Assembly: GCF_001299635.1 (NCBI RefSeq)
Contig: NZ_JRHN01000031.1
Span: 124,001 to 188,000, forward strand
Source of the DNA: Clostridioides difficile
GTDB taxonomy: Bacteria > Bacillota > Clostridia > Peptostreptococcales > Peptostreptococcaceae
Direction of reading: 5' to 3'
DNA length: 64,000 bases
The position numbers and the translations under genes were made by a program. Within the stretch, counting starts at the first letter, position 1. Each line of letters opens with the position of its first letter. Under the pieces are notes generated by a model. It saw only the letters and a program-made list of their open reading frames with translations, was not told the origin of the DNA and made no database searches. This document shows positions 20,128 to 30,792 of this stretch, piece by piece.

Positions 20128-21181
20128 TATAATAATTGGAATTGATACTAGCTGCTATACTACTTCTATAGCAGCTATCTCTTTAGATAAGAAAGTTATC
20201 TTTAATGAGAAAATAATGCTAGAAGTAAGAGAAAATACAAAAGGACTAAGACAAAGTGAAGCTGTATTCCAGCATGTAAATAATTTAGGGCTTTTAAGTG
20301 ATAGAGTAAAGTCATTTAAAGATAAGTTTAATATAGAAGGTGTCTGTTCAACTATAAGACCTAGACCAGTTGAAAACTCATATATGCCTGTATTTAATGT
20401 AGGATATAATTTTGGAAAGTTATTATCAAGTATATATGGTTGTAGATTTTATGAGACTACTCATCAAGAAAATCACATTGAAGCAAGTTTATTAAATAGT
20501 AAGTTAAAAAATAATAATAGATTTATTTCTGTTCATATGTCTGGTGGCACTACAGAGATACTTTTAATAAACAAAATGGATGATAATTATAATATATTGG
20601 ATAGTAGCTTAGGTGCAATTACCAGAATAAGTAATAAAAAAGATGATAAAAGTAAGCTATACAATAATTTTGGATATAATATAGATATAATTGGAGGAAG
20701 TAAAGATATTAGCTTTGGTCAACTTATAGATAGAGTAGGAGTTAAGTTGGGGTATAAGTTTCCTTCAGGAAAATATTTAGATGAAAATGCTTTAAATTGT
20801 AACTTTAAAATAGAAAGTGGTCTGAAAACTTCTGTGAGAGATGGATATATGAATTTATCTGGATTAGAGAATCAGGTAAACAAGATTATAAAAGATAATA
20901 AAGATAATACTAATCAAAAAGAATATGTATCTAAATTAGTATTAGATTCAGTAGTTAGAAATATGTTTAAATCTTTAGTTTATTTATGTGAAACTTATAA
21001 TGTAGATGAAGTAGTTTTTGCAGGTGGAGTTTCTGCAAGTAGGTATATTCTTAAAGAATTAAGTCTAAAATTAAGAAAAAAACATATAGAAGCTCATTTT
21101 ACAGAACCACAATATTCAACTGATAATGCTGTTGGGTGTGCTATAATAGGATTGAATAACTTTTTAGGAGAAAGAGTATGA
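20111..21181 (+). CDS. TsaD/Kae1-like (peptidase M22) paralogue
   Basis: 356 residues of the ASKHA Kae1/TsaD fold. [12 protein letters not shown] at the N terminus, HQENH (the metal-binding HxxxH), AGGVSAS and STDNAVGCA near the end are all present. The true tRNA t6A enzyme TsaD normally sits with tsaB/E, so this is probably a paralogue. Its role is unknown. It occupies the place where Bacillus has folD, between nusB and xseA. The ATG at 20111 lies inside nusB; the last bases overlap xseA by 4 (ATGA). Confidence 0.85.
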   Translation: MKSVNNIIIGIDTSCYTTSIAAISLDKKVIFNEKIMLEVRENTKGLRQSEAVFQHVNNLGLLSDRVKSFKDKFNIEGVCSTIRPRPVENSYMPVFNVGYNFGKLLSSIYGCRFYETTHQENHIEASLLNSKLKNNNRFISVHMSGGTTEILLINKMDDNYNILDSSLGAITRISNKKDDKSKLYNNFGYNIDIIGGSKDISFGQLIDRVGVKLGYKFPSGKYLDENALNCNFKIESGLKTSVRDGYMNLSGLENQVNKIIKDNKDNTNQKEYVSKLVLDSVVRNMFKSLVYLCETYNVDEVVFAGGVSASRYILKELSLKLRKKHIEAHFTEPQYSTDNAVGCAIIGLNNFLGERV

Positions 21182-22383
21182 AACTAAGAGCTTTAGATAT
21201 AAGTGAAGCAAACTCATATATTAAAAGAATTTTAATAAACGACCCAATACTTTCTAATCTTAAGGTTAAAGGAGAGATTTCCAATTTTAAGGTTCATAGT
21301 AGTGGGAATGTATATTTATCACTTAAAGATGAAACATCAAAGTTAAACTGTGTAATTTTTAAAAGTAATTTTAATCGTAATCTAAAATTAGACAATGGTG
21401 TGAAAGTTATAGCTAGTGGATACATATCGGTCTACGAAAGAGATGGTGCGTATCAATTATATATTAATGAAATTGAAATAGAGGGAATAGGGAATTTACA
21501 CATAGAATTTAATAGATTAAAAGAAAAACTTGCTAAAGAAGGTTTATTTGACTCTAAATACAAGATACCTATACCTAAAATGCCAAACTCAATTGGAGTT
21601 ATAACATCTCCAACAGGTGCTGTTATAAGAGATATAATAAATGTTATAAAAAGAAGATACCCTAAAATTAATATAAAGCTTTATCCAGTAACGGTTCAAG
21701 GAGATAAATCAGCAGAAGAAATATGTGAAGCAATCAGATTTTTTAATCATATGAAGAATGTTGATACACTTATAATTGGTAGAGGCGGGGGTTCAATAGA
21801 AGAGCTTTGGTCTTTTAATGATGAAATGGTAGCAAGAGAGGTTTTTAATTCTCAGATTCCAATAATATCAGCAGTTGGGCATGAAACTGATTTTACTATT
21901 TGTGACTTTGTATCTGATATGAGAGCACCAACACCATCCGCAGCAGCAGAGATTGCTACTCCATCGTTAGATGATATAAATTACAAACTTGGAAATATAA
22001 AAAGTAGAATGAGTAAGTCTCTTACAAATCAAATTGAGCTAGACCAATACAGGTTAGAATCAGCATTTAACAAGATAAATAACTATTTAGATTCTTATAC
22101 AATAAAAGATAAAGTTATACAATTAGATAAAATATATGATAAAATAATTTTTGGAATAGAAAATAATTTGAAATTGGAAGATGAGAAACTAATAAAGATT
22201 GGAGCATTACTTCATAATTTAAGTCCATTAGCTACTATGGATAGAGGTTATAGCATAGCCCAAAAAGATGGAAAAGTAATAAACAGTATAAAAGGATTGA
22301 AAACAAAAGATAACATAGAGATAGTCTTAAAAGATGGAAATTTGGAATGTATGATAGATAAAATTGAAAATAAAGAGGTATAG
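21178..22383 (+). CDS. xseA: Exodeoxyribonuclease VII large subunit
   Basis: 401 residues. N-terminal OB-fold (about 1-100), catalytic middle region with [15 protein letters not shown] and SAVGHETD, and a coiled-coil tail. Works with XseB in single-strand DNA degradation and mismatch or repair processing. ATGA overlap with the previous gene. Confidence 0.95.
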   Translation: MKLRALDISEANSYIKRILINDPILSNLKVKGEISNFKVHSSGNVYLSLKDETSKLNCVIFKSNFNRNLKLDNGVKVIASGYISVYERDGAYQLYINEIEIEGIGNLHIEFNRLKEKLAKEGLFDSKYKIPIPKMPNSIGVITSPTGAVIRDIINVIKRRYPKINIKLYPVTVQGDKSAEEICEAIRFFNHMKNVDTLIIGRGGGSIEELWSFNDEMVAREVFNSQIPIISAVGHETDFTICDFVSDMRAPTPSAAAEIATPSLDDINYKLGNIKSRMSKSLTNQIELDQYRLESAFNKINNYLDSYTIKDKVIQLDKIYDKIIFGIENNLKLEDEKLIKIGALLHNLSPLATMDRGYSIAQKDGKVINSIKGLKTKDNIEIVLKDGNLECMIDKIENKEV

Positions 22384-22384
22384 T

Positions 22385-22600
22385 ATGAATTTAACTTATG
22401 AAGAAGCTTATAAAAGATTAGAGAGTATATTAAATGAACTAGAATCTAAAAATGCTAGCTTAGATGAATCTTTAAGCTTGTATGAAGAAGGTATAAGCCT
22501 TTACAAACATTGTAATAAGCTTTTAGATGATGCTAAATTGAAAATAAGTAAATTTAATCAATTAGGAATAGAAGAAGATTTTAAAATTGAGGAGGAATAA
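22385..22600 (+). CDS. xseB: Exodeoxyribonuclease VII small subunit
   Basis: 71 residues, helical. [18 protein letters not shown] is the family N terminus. The ATG at 22385 is 1 base past the xseA stop; the longer frame start lies inside xseA. Confidence 0.93.
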   Translation: MNLTYEEAYKRLESILNELESKNASLDESLSLYEEGISLYKHCNKLLDDAKLKISKFNQLGIEEDFKIEEE

Positions 22601-22602
22601 AA

Positions 22603-23490
22603 TTGGAATTTAAACAATGTCTGAAAGAAAAAGCAAGTTTTATAGAAAATGTACTTAAAGAATATATGCCTAAAGAAGAAGGGTATCAAAAAACAGTTAT
22701 TGAAGCTATGAACTACAGTTTAAGTGCTGGAGGCAAGAGATTAAGACCAATACTTACATTAGAAGCTTGTAAAGTAGTTGGAGGTAATGAAGAAGAAGCT
22801 ATTCCTTTTGCTATGGCCATTGAAATGATACATACATATTCACTAATACATGATGATTTACCAGCTCTTGATAATGATGACTTAAGAAGAGGTAGACCAA
22901 CAAATCATAAAGTATATGGAGAAGCTATGGGTATTTTGGCAGGTGATGCTTTATTGAATTATGCTTTTGAAGTTATGCTTTCAGGTTCAATCAATAAAGA
23001 AAATCCAGAAAAGTATTTAAAAGCTATAAATGAAATTGCTAAAGGTGCTGGTATATATGGCATGATAGGTGGTCAGGTAGTAGATGTAGAAAGTGAAAAT
23101 AAACAAATTGAAAAAGAAAAATTAGATTATATACATATGAATAAAACTGCAGCAATGATGGTGGGTTGTATGAGAGCAGGAGCTACTATCGGTGGAGCAA
23201 ATTCAGAACAGATGGAAGAAATAACTAAATATGCAAAAAATATCGGATTATCATTCCAGATAGTAGATGATATACTAGATATAGTGGGAGATGAAGCTAA
23301 ATTAGGTAAGAAAGTTGGAAGTGATATAGAAAATCACAAGTCAACATACCCATCACTTTTAGGTTTAGATAAATCTAAAGAAATTGCATATAATTTGATT
23401 GATGAAGCAAAGAAAAGTATAGAAAAATTATCTGACGATGTAGATTTTTTAAAGGGATTGGCTGAATATATAATAGATAGGGAATACTAA
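22603..23490 (+). CDS. ispA: Farnesyl/geranyl diphosphate synthase
   Basis: Makes C15-C20 prenyl diphosphates for quinones, undecaprenol and others. 295 residues. First Asp-rich motif DDLPALDNDD (84-93) and second DDILD near 223. TTG start behind GAGGAGGAA. Lies in the operon with dxs, which supplies the isoprenoid precursors. Confidence 0.93.
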   Translation: MEFKQCLKEKASFIENVLKEYMPKEEGYQKTVIEAMNYSLSAGGKRLRPILTLEACKVVGGNEEEAIPFAMAIEMIHTYSLIHDDLPALDNDDLRRGRPTNHKVYGEAMGILAGDALLNYAFEVMLSGSINKENPEKYLKAINEIAKGAGIYGMIGGQVVDVESENKQIEKEKLDYIHMNKTAAMMVGCMRAGATIGGANSEQMEEITKYAKNIGLSFQIVDDILDIVGDEAKLGKKVGSDIENHKSTYPSLLGLDKSKEIAYNLIDEAKKSIEKLSDDVDFLKGLAEYIIDREY

Positions 23491-23519
23491 AATATACAGC
23501 TAAAATCGAGGAGGGAAAA

Positions 23520-23957
23520 ATGGACTTTTTTTCGGAGATTTTTAACAATGGGGCTTTGGGAATAAGTCTGATTGCTTGTTTCTTAGCACAATTTATAAAA
23601 ATATTTACTGGCAAGGAAAAAAGAATTGAGTTATCAAGAATACTTATTTCAGGAGGTATGCCTAGTTCCCATAGTTCTTTTGTTACAAGTTTAGCTACAG
23701 TGGTAGGTATTGAAAAAGGGTTTAATTCTACTGATTTTGCTATAATTACTGTGCTTGCCCTGATTATAATGTATGACGCAGCAGGTGTTAGACGGGCTGT
23801 AGGTAAGCAAGCTATCATATTAAATCAAATAGTAGCGGATATACAGCATGGAAAGCATATAGAGCAGAAGAAATTAAAAGAATTAATAGGTCACACACCA
23901 CTAGAAGTTTGGTTTGGAGCTTTACTTGGAATAGTAACAGCTTTAATATTGATGTAA
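23520..23957 (+). CDS. Divergent PAP2 family membrane protein (DUF212)
   Basis: 145-residue integral membrane protein. GGMPSSHSSFVTSLAT carries the phosphatase-like SxxHxS core and YDAAGVRRAVGKQA the second family motif. It may be an undecaprenyl or lipid phosphatase relative; activity is unproven. GAGGAGGG and ATG, between ispA and dxs. Confidence 0.88.
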   Translation: MDFFSEIFNNGALGISLIACFLAQFIKIFTGKEKRIELSRILISGGMPSSHSSFVTSLATVVGIEKGFNSTDFAIITVLALIIMYDAAGVRRAVGKQAIILNQIVADIQHGKHIEQKKLKELIGHTPLEVWFGALLGIVTALILM

Positions 23958-23990
23958 ATTTAAAATTTACAAAATAAAGGTGAGGATAAT

Positions 23991-25856
23991 ATGTATAAAT
24001 ATTTAGATAAAGTAAATTCTCCAAAGGATATAAAAAATATGAGCATAGAAGAAATGGATTTACTTGCAAAAGATATAAGAAAATTTTTAGTAAAATCTGT
24101 TTCTAAGACAGGCGGGCACTTAGCTTCTAATTTAGGAGTAGTTGAGCTAACATTAGCACTTCATAAAGTGTTTGACAGTCCTAAAGATAAAATCGTATGG
24201 GATGTAGGACATCAATCTTATGTTCATAAAATAGTTACTGGAAGAAAAGATTATTTTGTATCTTTAAGACAATTTAATGGACTAAGTGGTTTTCCAAAGG
24301 AGAGTGAAAGTCCTCATGATATTTTTGACACAGGACATAGTAGTACATCTATTTCTGTAGCTACAGGTATTGCCTGTGCTAGAGACATAAAAAAAGAAAA
24401 CTATAGTGTTATATCTGTAATTGGAGATGGTTCTATAACTGGAGGTATGGCACTTGAAGCTTTAAATCAATTAGGATATATCAATACCAATATGATAGTA
24501 ATTCTTAATGATAATGAAATGTCCATAGATAAAAATGTTGGTGGAATGTCTAAATATCTGTCAAGTATTATAAGAAACTCAACAGTTGAAAAAATGACAG
24601 ATGAAGTTGATAAAATTTTAAATGTTACACAAACAGGTGAGATTTTATCTAAGACTGCACATAGATTTAAAGATAAGTTAATGTATAGCTTTTCGCCTCA
24701 AGATTGTTCATTTTTTGATTCATTAGGTATAAAATATTATGGTCCTATAGATGGTCATAATACTAAAGAATTAATAGATACATTGAGAAAGGCTAAACAT
24801 AAAAAAGGGCCTGTACTTTTACATGTAATTACGAAAAAAGGAAAAGGGTACAGATTTGCAGAGGAGCAACCTGATAAATATCATGGAGTATCAAAGTTTG
24901 ATATAAAGACAGGAGTAACATCTTCAAAAGTTAAGTCTATGTCAGTTAGTGTTGGAGAAAAACTGGTTGATATGGCTAGTAATAATGAAGATATAGTAGC
25001 AATAACGGCTGCAATGCCATCTGGTACTGGGTTAAATTTATTTGAAAGAGCATACCCAAAAAGATATTATGATGTTGGTATAGCTGAACAACACGCAACA
25101 GGATTTGCAGCAGGTCTTGCAAAAAGTGGGATGAAACCTTACTTTGCTGTATATTCATCGTTTTTGCAAAGAGCATACGACCAAATTATTCATGATGTAT
25201 GTATAACTAAAAAGCCAGTTACTTTTCTTATAGATAGAGCTGGACTAGTTGGAAATGATGGAGAAACTCATCATGGTATGTTTGATTTAAGTTACTTGAA
25301 TTCTATTCCAAGTATTGTAGTAATGGCACCAAAAGATACAAGAGAGATGGAACTTATGATGGATTTATCATTAAAGCTAGACTATCCATCAGCAATTAGA
25401 TATCCAAGAGGAAATAGCTATTACTTGGACAAGGGAGAATATAAAGAACTTGTATTAGGAAAGTATGAAGTATTAGATCATGGACAAGATACAGTTATAC
25501 TTTCTATTGGAAGTATGGTGAAACATGCTTTAGGAGCTAAAGAACTATTGTTGAAGGAAGGAATAAATCCAACAATAGTTAATGCTAGATTCTTAAAGCC
25601 AATGGATGAAGATATGTTGAATATTTTATTAAAGAATCACAAAAATGTAGTTACAATAGAAGATAACATTGTAACTGGAGGGTTTGGAAGTAGAATAAAC
25701 AAGTTTATTATAGATAATGATTATAAGGTAAATATACTTAATATAGCAATACCAGAAGAATTTATAAAGCATGGTAATGCAGATGAATTATATGATTTTG
25801 TAGGACTATCACCAAAGGGTATTGCTGATAAAATAAAAAAGTTAGTTATTAGATAA
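23991..25856 (+). CDS. dxs: 1-deoxy-D-xylulose-5-phosphate synthase
   Basis: First enzyme of the MEP isoprenoid pathway (pyruvate plus glyceraldehyde 3-phosphate, thiamine diphosphate). 621 residues. GGHLASNLG near the N terminus, the cofactor motif [10 protein letters not shown]...NDNEMSID, and [13 protein letters not shown] with the catalytic Glu. AAGGTGAGG before the ATG. Followed by a hairpin terminator. Confidence 0.96.
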   Translation: MYKYLDKVNSPKDIKNMSIEEMDLLAKDIRKFLVKSVSKTGGHLASNLGVVELTLALHKVFDSPKDKIVWDVGHQSYVHKIVTGRKDYFVSLRQFNGLSGFPKESESPHDIFDTGHSSTSISVATGIACARDIKKENYSVISVIGDGSITGGMALEALNQLGYINTNMIVILNDNEMSIDKNVGGMSKYLSSIIRNSTVEKMTDEVDKILNVTQTGEILSKTAHRFKDKLMYSFSPQDCSFFDSLGIKYYGPIDGHNTKELIDTLRKAKHKKGPVLLHVITKKGKGYRFAEEQPDKYHGVSKFDIKTGVTSSKVKSMSVSVGEKLVDMASNNEDIVAITAAMPSGTGLNLFERAYPKRYYDVGIAEQHATGFAAGLAKSGMKPYFAVYSSFLQRAYDQIIHDVCITKKPVTFLIDRAGLVGNDGETHHGMFDLSYLNSIPSIVVMAPKDTREMELMMDLSLKLDYPSAIRYPRGNSYYLDKGEYKELVLGKYEVLDHGQDTVILSIGSMVKHALGAKELLLKEGINPTIVNARFLKPMDEDMLNILLKNHKNVVTIEDNIVTGGFGSRINKFIIDNDYKVNILNIAIPEEFIKHGNADELYDFVGLSPKGIADKIKKLVIR

Positions 25857-25938
25857 AAAATTAATGAAAATATTATAAATTAAGACTGATATAAAATATA
25901 AAATTTATCAATTAAATAAATATCAGGTGTGTTACTTT

Positions 25939-25970
25939 AAGCTACTTTAGTTATTATTAAAGTAGCTTTT
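25939..25970 (+). terminator. Rho-independent terminator after dxs
   Basis: AAGCTACTTTA and TAAAGTAGCTT form a perfect 11-bp stem with an 8-base loop, followed by TT. Confidence 0.8.
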
Positions 25971-25987
25971 AACAGAAAGGTAATTTT

Positions 25988-26800
25988 ATGAAAAAGAGAA
26001 TAGATTTATTGTTAGTAGAACAAGGTCATTTTGAAAGTAGAGAAAGAGCTAAAAAAGCAATAATGGCTGGTCTAGTTTTTGTTGATAATCAAAGATGTGA
26101 TAAGGCTGGTACAGAAGTAAAAGAGGACTGTAATATAGAAGTAAAAGGAAATCCAATACCATACGTTAGTAGAGGTGGTTTAAAGCTTGAAAAAGCTATG
26201 AAAAACTTTGATTTAACTATTGATGGAAAAGTATGTATGGATATAGGTGCATCTACAGGTGGTTTTACAGATTGTATGTTAAAAAATGGAGCAATAAAAG
26301 TATTTTCTATAGATGTTGGTTATGGGCAACTTGCTTGGAAATTAAGACAAGATGATAGAGTTGTGTGTATGGAGAGAACAAATATAAGAAATGTGACAAT
26401 AGAAGATACAAAGCAGTTTGCAGATTTCGCATCAATTGATGTGTCTTTTATATCATTAAAACTAGTACTGCCAAAAGCTAAGGAGTTAGTACGTCATGAC
26501 GGAGAAATTGTCGCTTTAATTAAACCACAATTTGAGGCAGGAAGAGAAAAAGTAGGTAAAAAAGGTGTAGTTAGAGAAAAATCGACACATATAGAAGTCA
26601 TAAAAATGATTTCTGACTTTTCTGTTGGAAATGGATTTGAAATTTTAGGATTAGACTTTTCTCCAATTAAAGGGCCAGAAGGAAATATAGAGTATCTAAT
26701 TCATCTGAGAAATGGAAATGAAGGTTATGAGTTTGATAGTAACACATACGATAATAAAATAGTGGAAGTCGTTGAGGCTTCACATAATTTAGACAAATAG
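25988..26800 (+). CDS. TlyA-family rRNA 2'-O-methyltransferase
   Basis: 270 residues. N-terminal S4 RNA-binding domain (about 1-60, RIDLLLVEQGHFESRERAK) and a C-terminal FtsJ-like methyltransferase with the SAM motif DIGASTGGFTDCML. Mycobacterial TlyA methylates 16S and 23S rRNA; the target here is unproven. Same place as B. subtilis yqxC, after dxs. Confidence 0.9.
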   Translation: MKKRIDLLLVEQGHFESRERAKKAIMAGLVFVDNQRCDKAGTEVKEDCNIEVKGNPIPYVSRGGLKLEKAMKNFDLTIDGKVCMDIGASTGGFTDCMLKNGAIKVFSIDVGYGQLAWKLRQDDRVVCMERTNIRNVTIEDTKQFADFASIDVSFISLKLVLPKAKELVRHDGEIVALIKPQFEAGREKVGKKGVVREKSTHIEVIKMISDFSVGNGFEILGLDFSPIKGPEGNIEYLIHLRNGNEGYEFDSNTYDNKIVEVVEASHNLDK

Positions 26801-26819
26801 GCTAAAAGGGGGCTTAGAC

Positions 26820-28499
26820 TTGATCCTCGAATTATATATGAAAAATTGTGCTTTAGTTGAAGAGCTAAGGTTGAGTATTGATAAAAATTTAAATATACTT
26901 ACAGGTGAAACTGGTTCAGGAAAATCTATAATAATAGATGCGCTTGGACTTTGTCTAGGTGATAAATATGATAGGTCTTTTCTAAGAAAAGGAACAGACA
27001 AGGGACTTGTTGAAGCCGTATTTTTATCAGATAATATATATCTAAAAAAAATACTAGACGAAAATGATATAAGTATAGAAGATGATAATTTGTTAGTCAT
27101 AACTAGATTGATATATTCAGATGGAAAGAGCACTGCTAGAATAAATGGAAGAACTGTTAAAGTATCTTTTCTTAGAGAAATCGCATCAACACTTATAGAT
27201 ATACATGGTCAACATCAAAATCAGGCTTTATTTAATAAAGACACTCATTTGAAATTTCTAGACCTTTTTGGAGAGAATGAATTAGAAAAATTCAAAGTTG
27301 CCTATAAAAAAGTGTACAACAAGTATAGTGAAGTAAAAAAGGCTTTAAATTGTTTAACAGAAAATAAGGATGAGATGCAAATTCAAAGAGAAATAGATTT
27401 GTTAAAATTTCAAATAAATGAAATTGAGGTAGCAAATTTAAATAAGAATGAATATGAAGATTTATTAAAACAAAGAGAAGTTTATAGAAATAGTGAAAAG
27501 ATATATAATAACTTGAATTTAAGTTATAGCAAGTTACATAATGGTGAGTATAATGTTATTGACCTAATAGGTCTTGCATCTAAAGAACTTAATGACATAT
27601 CAAAATATGACAGTGTTTTGAGTGAATATAGTGATACTGTAGAAAGAATTATGTATGAGTTACAAGATATATCTAGTGATATAAGAAATTACAAAGATAA
27701 TATAGACTTTGAGCCTTATGAATTAGAGCAGATTGAACTTAGAATTGATGAGATTAACAATTTAAGAAGAAAATATGGAGATAGTATAGACGATATATTT
27801 GAGTATTATGAAAAGATAAAAGATAGATTAGACGAGATACTAAATAGAGATGAAAGAGTTGAACAGTTAAAAAGTCAACTTATGAATATAGAAGAAGATT
27901 TAAAAATAAAAGCTAATAAATTGACTAAAGCAAGAACAGAAGTAGCAACTACTTTAGAGAAAATACTTCTTGATGAATTAAAAAGCTTAAACATGAAAAA
28001 TGTAATGTTCAAAGTTAATTTTGAAGAAGGCCCATTTACTTTAAATGGAATAGATGATATTGAATTTATGATATCTTTTAACTTAGGAGAAGATATTAAA
28101 CCTATATATAAAGTTGCATCAGGTGGTGAGATGTCTAGGTTTATGTTGGCATTTAAGACAATCTTGGCTGATATAGATGATATTGATACATTAGTGTTTG
28201 ATGAAATAGATACAGGTATAAGTGGTATAGCAGCACAAATTGTTGGTGAGAAATTGAGTGATATAGCAAAGAAAAAACAAATAATATGTATAACACACTT
28301 ACCTCAAATTGCGGCAAATGCTGACACTCATTATTGTATAGAGAAAGATACTTCAAATAATAGGACATTTACTAATGTTAGTAAATTAAATCAATCTCAA
28401 AGAAAAAATGAAATTGCTAGGCTTATAGCAGGTAATAATATAACAGAGAAAACTATCGAACATGCAAGTGAAATCATTGAAATGGCTAAAAAATGCTAG
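26820..28499 (+). CDS. recN: DNA repair protein RecN
   Basis: SMC-like ATPase for double-strand break repair. 559 residues. TTG start gives MILELYMKNCALVEEL, the family N terminus. Walker A GETGSGKS, long central coiled coils, ABC signature ASGGEMSRFMLA and Walker B LVFDEIDTGISG. AAAGGGGG site. In Bacillus, argR (ahrC) lies between tlyA and recN; here only 19 bases separate them, so argR is absent. Confidence 0.95.
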   Translation: MILELYMKNCALVEELRLSIDKNLNILTGETGSGKSIIIDALGLCLGDKYDRSFLRKGTDKGLVEAVFLSDNIYLKKILDENDISIEDDNLLVITRLIYSDGKSTARINGRTVKVSFLREIASTLIDIHGQHQNQALFNKDTHLKFLDLFGENELEKFKVAYKKVYNKYSEVKKALNCLTENKDEMQIQREIDLLKFQINEIEVANLNKNEYEDLLKQREVYRNSEKIYNNLNLSYSKLHNGEYNVIDLIGLASKELNDISKYDSVLSEYSDTVERIMYELQDISSDIRNYKDNIDFEPYELEQIELRIDEINNLRRKYGDSIDDIFEYYEKIKDRLDEILNRDERVEQLKSQLMNIEEDLKIKANKLTKARTEVATTLEKILLDELKSLNMKNVMFKVNFEEGPFTLNGIDDIEFMISFNLGEDIKPIYKVASGGEMSRFMLAFKTILADIDDIDTLVFDEIDTGISGIAAQIVGEKLSDIAKKKQIICITHLPQIAANADTHYCIEKDTSNNRTFTNVSKLNQSQRKNEIARLIAGNNITEKTIEHASEIIEMAKKC

Positions 28500-28518
28500 T
28501 GAAGAAAGGTTGTTCTAA

Positions 28519-28564
28519 ATAGGTGTAAAGAATTTTCTATCTGAATACTTTACATCTATTTTTT
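28519..28564 (+). terminator. Terminator after recN
   Basis: ATAGGTGTAAAG pairs with CTTTACATCTAT (one G-T) around a 17-base loop, followed by TTTTT. Confidence 0.8.
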
Positions 28565-28691
28565 ATGATTAAATTATTTAGTGAGTATATTAAAAATATA
28601 AAATTTAAAAGTTATATCAATTTGTAACTTTGAAATTTTTAGATGCTTAAGTATAATATTATGTATAAGGTATTAGTGAGGGGGGCATAAA

Positions 28692-29558
28692 TTGAATAAA
28701 AAAAATACTATGCACTTAATTTTTACAATTGTAATTTTTATTTTATTATGGTATATGATATTGACAATGAATGAAATTAACAAAAACATAGAAAACTATA
28801 ATAATAAATTAGAGTATTTGTCACAAGAAATTATGAATACCAAGTCAGATATTAGTAATACGATAAATGAAGAAATGTCAAAAAGCTATATAACTAAAAG
28901 TATTGATTTAAAAGTTAAAAAGCTTGAAAAAGAAGAATGTACTATTGAGGTAGATATTCAATTGAGTAAGTTGGGTAAAAATGGCAAGGTATTTTTTATG
29001 TATAAAGAAGATAATGATAAATGGAATGAGATTGAAATGACAAAACACGGAGAATTATCGTATACTTGTGAGATGAAAATAAAGACAGGTAATGAATATG
29101 ACTATAAAGTAGTTACAAATGGGACCATATCTGAAAGCTCAGATGTACAAAAGCTAACTACATCTGATTATATGCCTGAACAACCTGTATTTAATTCTGG
29201 AATAAGGGATAATAAAGAATATTTTATTGAAATAATAGAAAATAGTAATCTCTTAAATCATGAAAGTGAAAAGTCAAAAAATAAAGTCTATAATAGTATC
29301 AAATTGAAGAAAGTAGATATTATTGTAAATGAAGGGAAAAAAGATACTGTGTATAAAGCAAAATCTGTTAAAATATCAGATGCTGATAAAGATAATAGTC
29401 CAAATGAAAGTCAAGTAAATTATGAAGCAACTTTCCCTAAAAGGGATATTGGTAGTATAGTCTATATTAAAGCCAAACTTACATACAATAATGGAGTAGA
29501 GTACATAAAGGATATAACTGAAGATATAACTATGAGTTTACAAGATTTGGAAAAATAA
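28692..29558 (+). CDS. Membrane-anchored protein of unknown function
   Basis: 288 residues. A single N-terminal membrane helix (about 7-26) is followed by a short coiled region and a beta-rich extracytoplasmic part of about 230 residues. No family recognised. The middle (FFMYKEDNDKWNEIEM) has the feel of an Ig/beta-sandwich repeat. TTG start behind GAGGGGGGC. Flanked by terminators, so it is a single-gene unit. Confidence 0.75.
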   Translation: MNKKNTMHLIFTIVIFILLWYMILTMNEINKNIENYNNKLEYLSQEIMNTKSDISNTINEEMSKSYITKSIDLKVKKLEKEECTIEVDIQLSKLGKNGKVFFMYKEDNDKWNEIEMTKHGELSYTCEMKIKTGNEYDYKVVTNGTISESSDVQKLTTSDYMPEQPVFNSGIRDNKEYFIEIIENSNLLNHESEKSKNKVYNSIKLKKVDIIVNEGKKDTVYKAKSVKISDADKDNSPNESQVNYEATFPKRDIGSIVYIKAKLTYNNGVEYIKDITEDITMSLQDLEK

Positions 29559-29587
29559 ATACATATACAAATAAATTTGGTCAATAA

Positions 29588-29632
29588 AATAGAGTATAAA
29601 TAAAATTGCAGTAGTTTTATTTATACTCTATT
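29588..29632. terminator. Bidirectional terminator between convergent genes
   Basis: AATAGAGTATAAATAAAA (29588-29605) and its exact reverse complement (29615-29632) form an 18-bp perfect stem with a 9-base loop. A and T flanks fit use on both strands. Confidence 0.85.
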
Positions 29633-29640
29633 AGATAAAA

Positions 29641-30132
29641 TTATAATTTTAATTCCATATATCTAGCGCCTTCAATGGGATTATAAGTATATGGTTCTAT
29701 ATCATAGAAACCAAGCTTTTCGTATAGTCCTTGAGCACTTTTCATGCTTGGAAGAGTGTCTAATCTCATATAGGCATATCCAATTTCTTTAGCTTCTTTA
29801 ACAATTTCTTCTAATAGTATTTTTCCTATCTTTAGTCCTCTAAATTGATTTCTTACAAATAATCTTTTTAATTCACATACTTTGTCTTCAAGCTTTTTTA
29901 AAGCAACACAACCTGCTAAATTTTCATCGACAAATACTAATATCAATGAACCTGAAGGTTTTATATATTTTCCTGGAAGTGTTTTTAATTCGTTATTAAA
30001 GTCTTGAAAACATAAGTCTATATCTAGAGAATTTGAATATTCAGTAAATAAAATTTTTACATTTTCAAGATTTTCTAAGTCTTCTTCTTCAACAAATTTT
30101 AAACTTATATTTTGAGCCATTTTATCCATCAT
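29641..30132 (-). CDS. GNAT-family N-acetyltransferase
   Basis: About 163 residues from the ATG pair at 30132/30129. Acetyl-CoA motif [17 protein letters not shown] and C-terminal [17 protein letters not shown]. The frame is open further upstream to 30195, but the strong AAGGAGGTG lies inside that extension. That makes the ATGs the likely starts, unusually 25-30 bases from the ribosome site with a perfect hairpin between. Probably co-transcribed with the next acetyltransferase. Substrate unknown. Confidence 0.82.
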   Translation of the reverse strand: MMDKMAQNISLKFVEEEDLENLENVKILFTEYSNSLDIDLCFQDFNNELKTLPGKYIKPSGSLILVFVDENLAGCVALKKLEDKVCELKRLFVRNQFRGLKIGKILLEEIVKEAKEIGYAYMRLDTLPSMKSAQGLYEKLGFYDIEPYTYNPIEGARYMELKL

Positions 30133-30157
30133 TATATAAATATGTTTATATAATGAT
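30128..30157 (-). promoter_or_regulatory. Hairpin between ribosome site and start codon
   Basis: ATCATTATATAAA (30128-30140) and TTTATATAATGAT (30145-30157) are exact reverse complements, 13 bp with a 4-base loop. It lies between AAGGAGGTG and the ATG, and buries the first ATGs in the stem. It may bring the ribosome site near the start or block initiation. Confidence 0.6.
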
Positions 30158-30191
30158 TTCACCTCCTTGATAGATGTATATTTTGTTAATA

Positions 30192-30632
30192 TCAATTAGA
30201 TTTTAATACCATTACTTTTTCACCGCCATAGTCAAGTTCTCCATTAAACTCAAATCCAAAATCTTTATAAAGCTTGATAGCTGTTTTGTTGTTATCAAAT
30301 ATACTAAGATACAATTCATCACAATTATATTCTTTTTTAAGAAGGTTTATAAGAAAATCTAAGGATGCTTTTCCATATCCTTTGCCTTGATATTTTGAAT
30401 CAATCATAAATCTATCAAGCCAAACTCTATCATCTTCTAAGCGACCATACATAGCGAATCCTATTAATGAATTTTCATCATATATTCCTACAGGTATCCA
30501 AGCCGTTATAAATTTAGATTCAGCAATAGAAAGTGCATTACTTTCTATATAATCCAATTGACTTTTATCTACAGACAAATCAACTAAATCACGCCAATTA
30601 TTTACGTCTGCAATTCTTACATTTAATTTCAA
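30192..30632 (-). CDS. GNAT-family N-acetyltransferase
   Basis: 146 residues. [19 protein letters not shown] is the acetyl-CoA loop, and [18 protein letters not shown] the C-terminal motif. The TTG at 30632 is preferred: AAGGGCGGT lies about 8 bases upstream, whereas the TTG at 30650 has no ribosome site. First gene of a two-acetyltransferase unit inserted between recN and spoIVB. Confidence 0.82.
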   Translation of the reverse strand: MKLNVRIADVNNWRDLVDLSVDKSQLDYIESNALSIAESKFITAWIPVGIYDENSLIGFAMYGRLEDDRVWLDRFMIDSKYQGKGYGKASLDFLINLLKKEYNCDELYLSIFDNNKTAIKLYKDFGFEFNGELDYGGEKVMVLKSN

Positions 30633-30792
30633 GATATTACCGCCCTTCAAACTTTTTCTTACAATATAATACTATCATATTATATATTAAAAATCACTTA
30701 GTAAGATGTTTAATAAGGTTTTTAAATGAATAAATTTTCTGGAAAAAGGAATTATAAATACATAATAATACAGCATAGGAGTAGATGAACAT

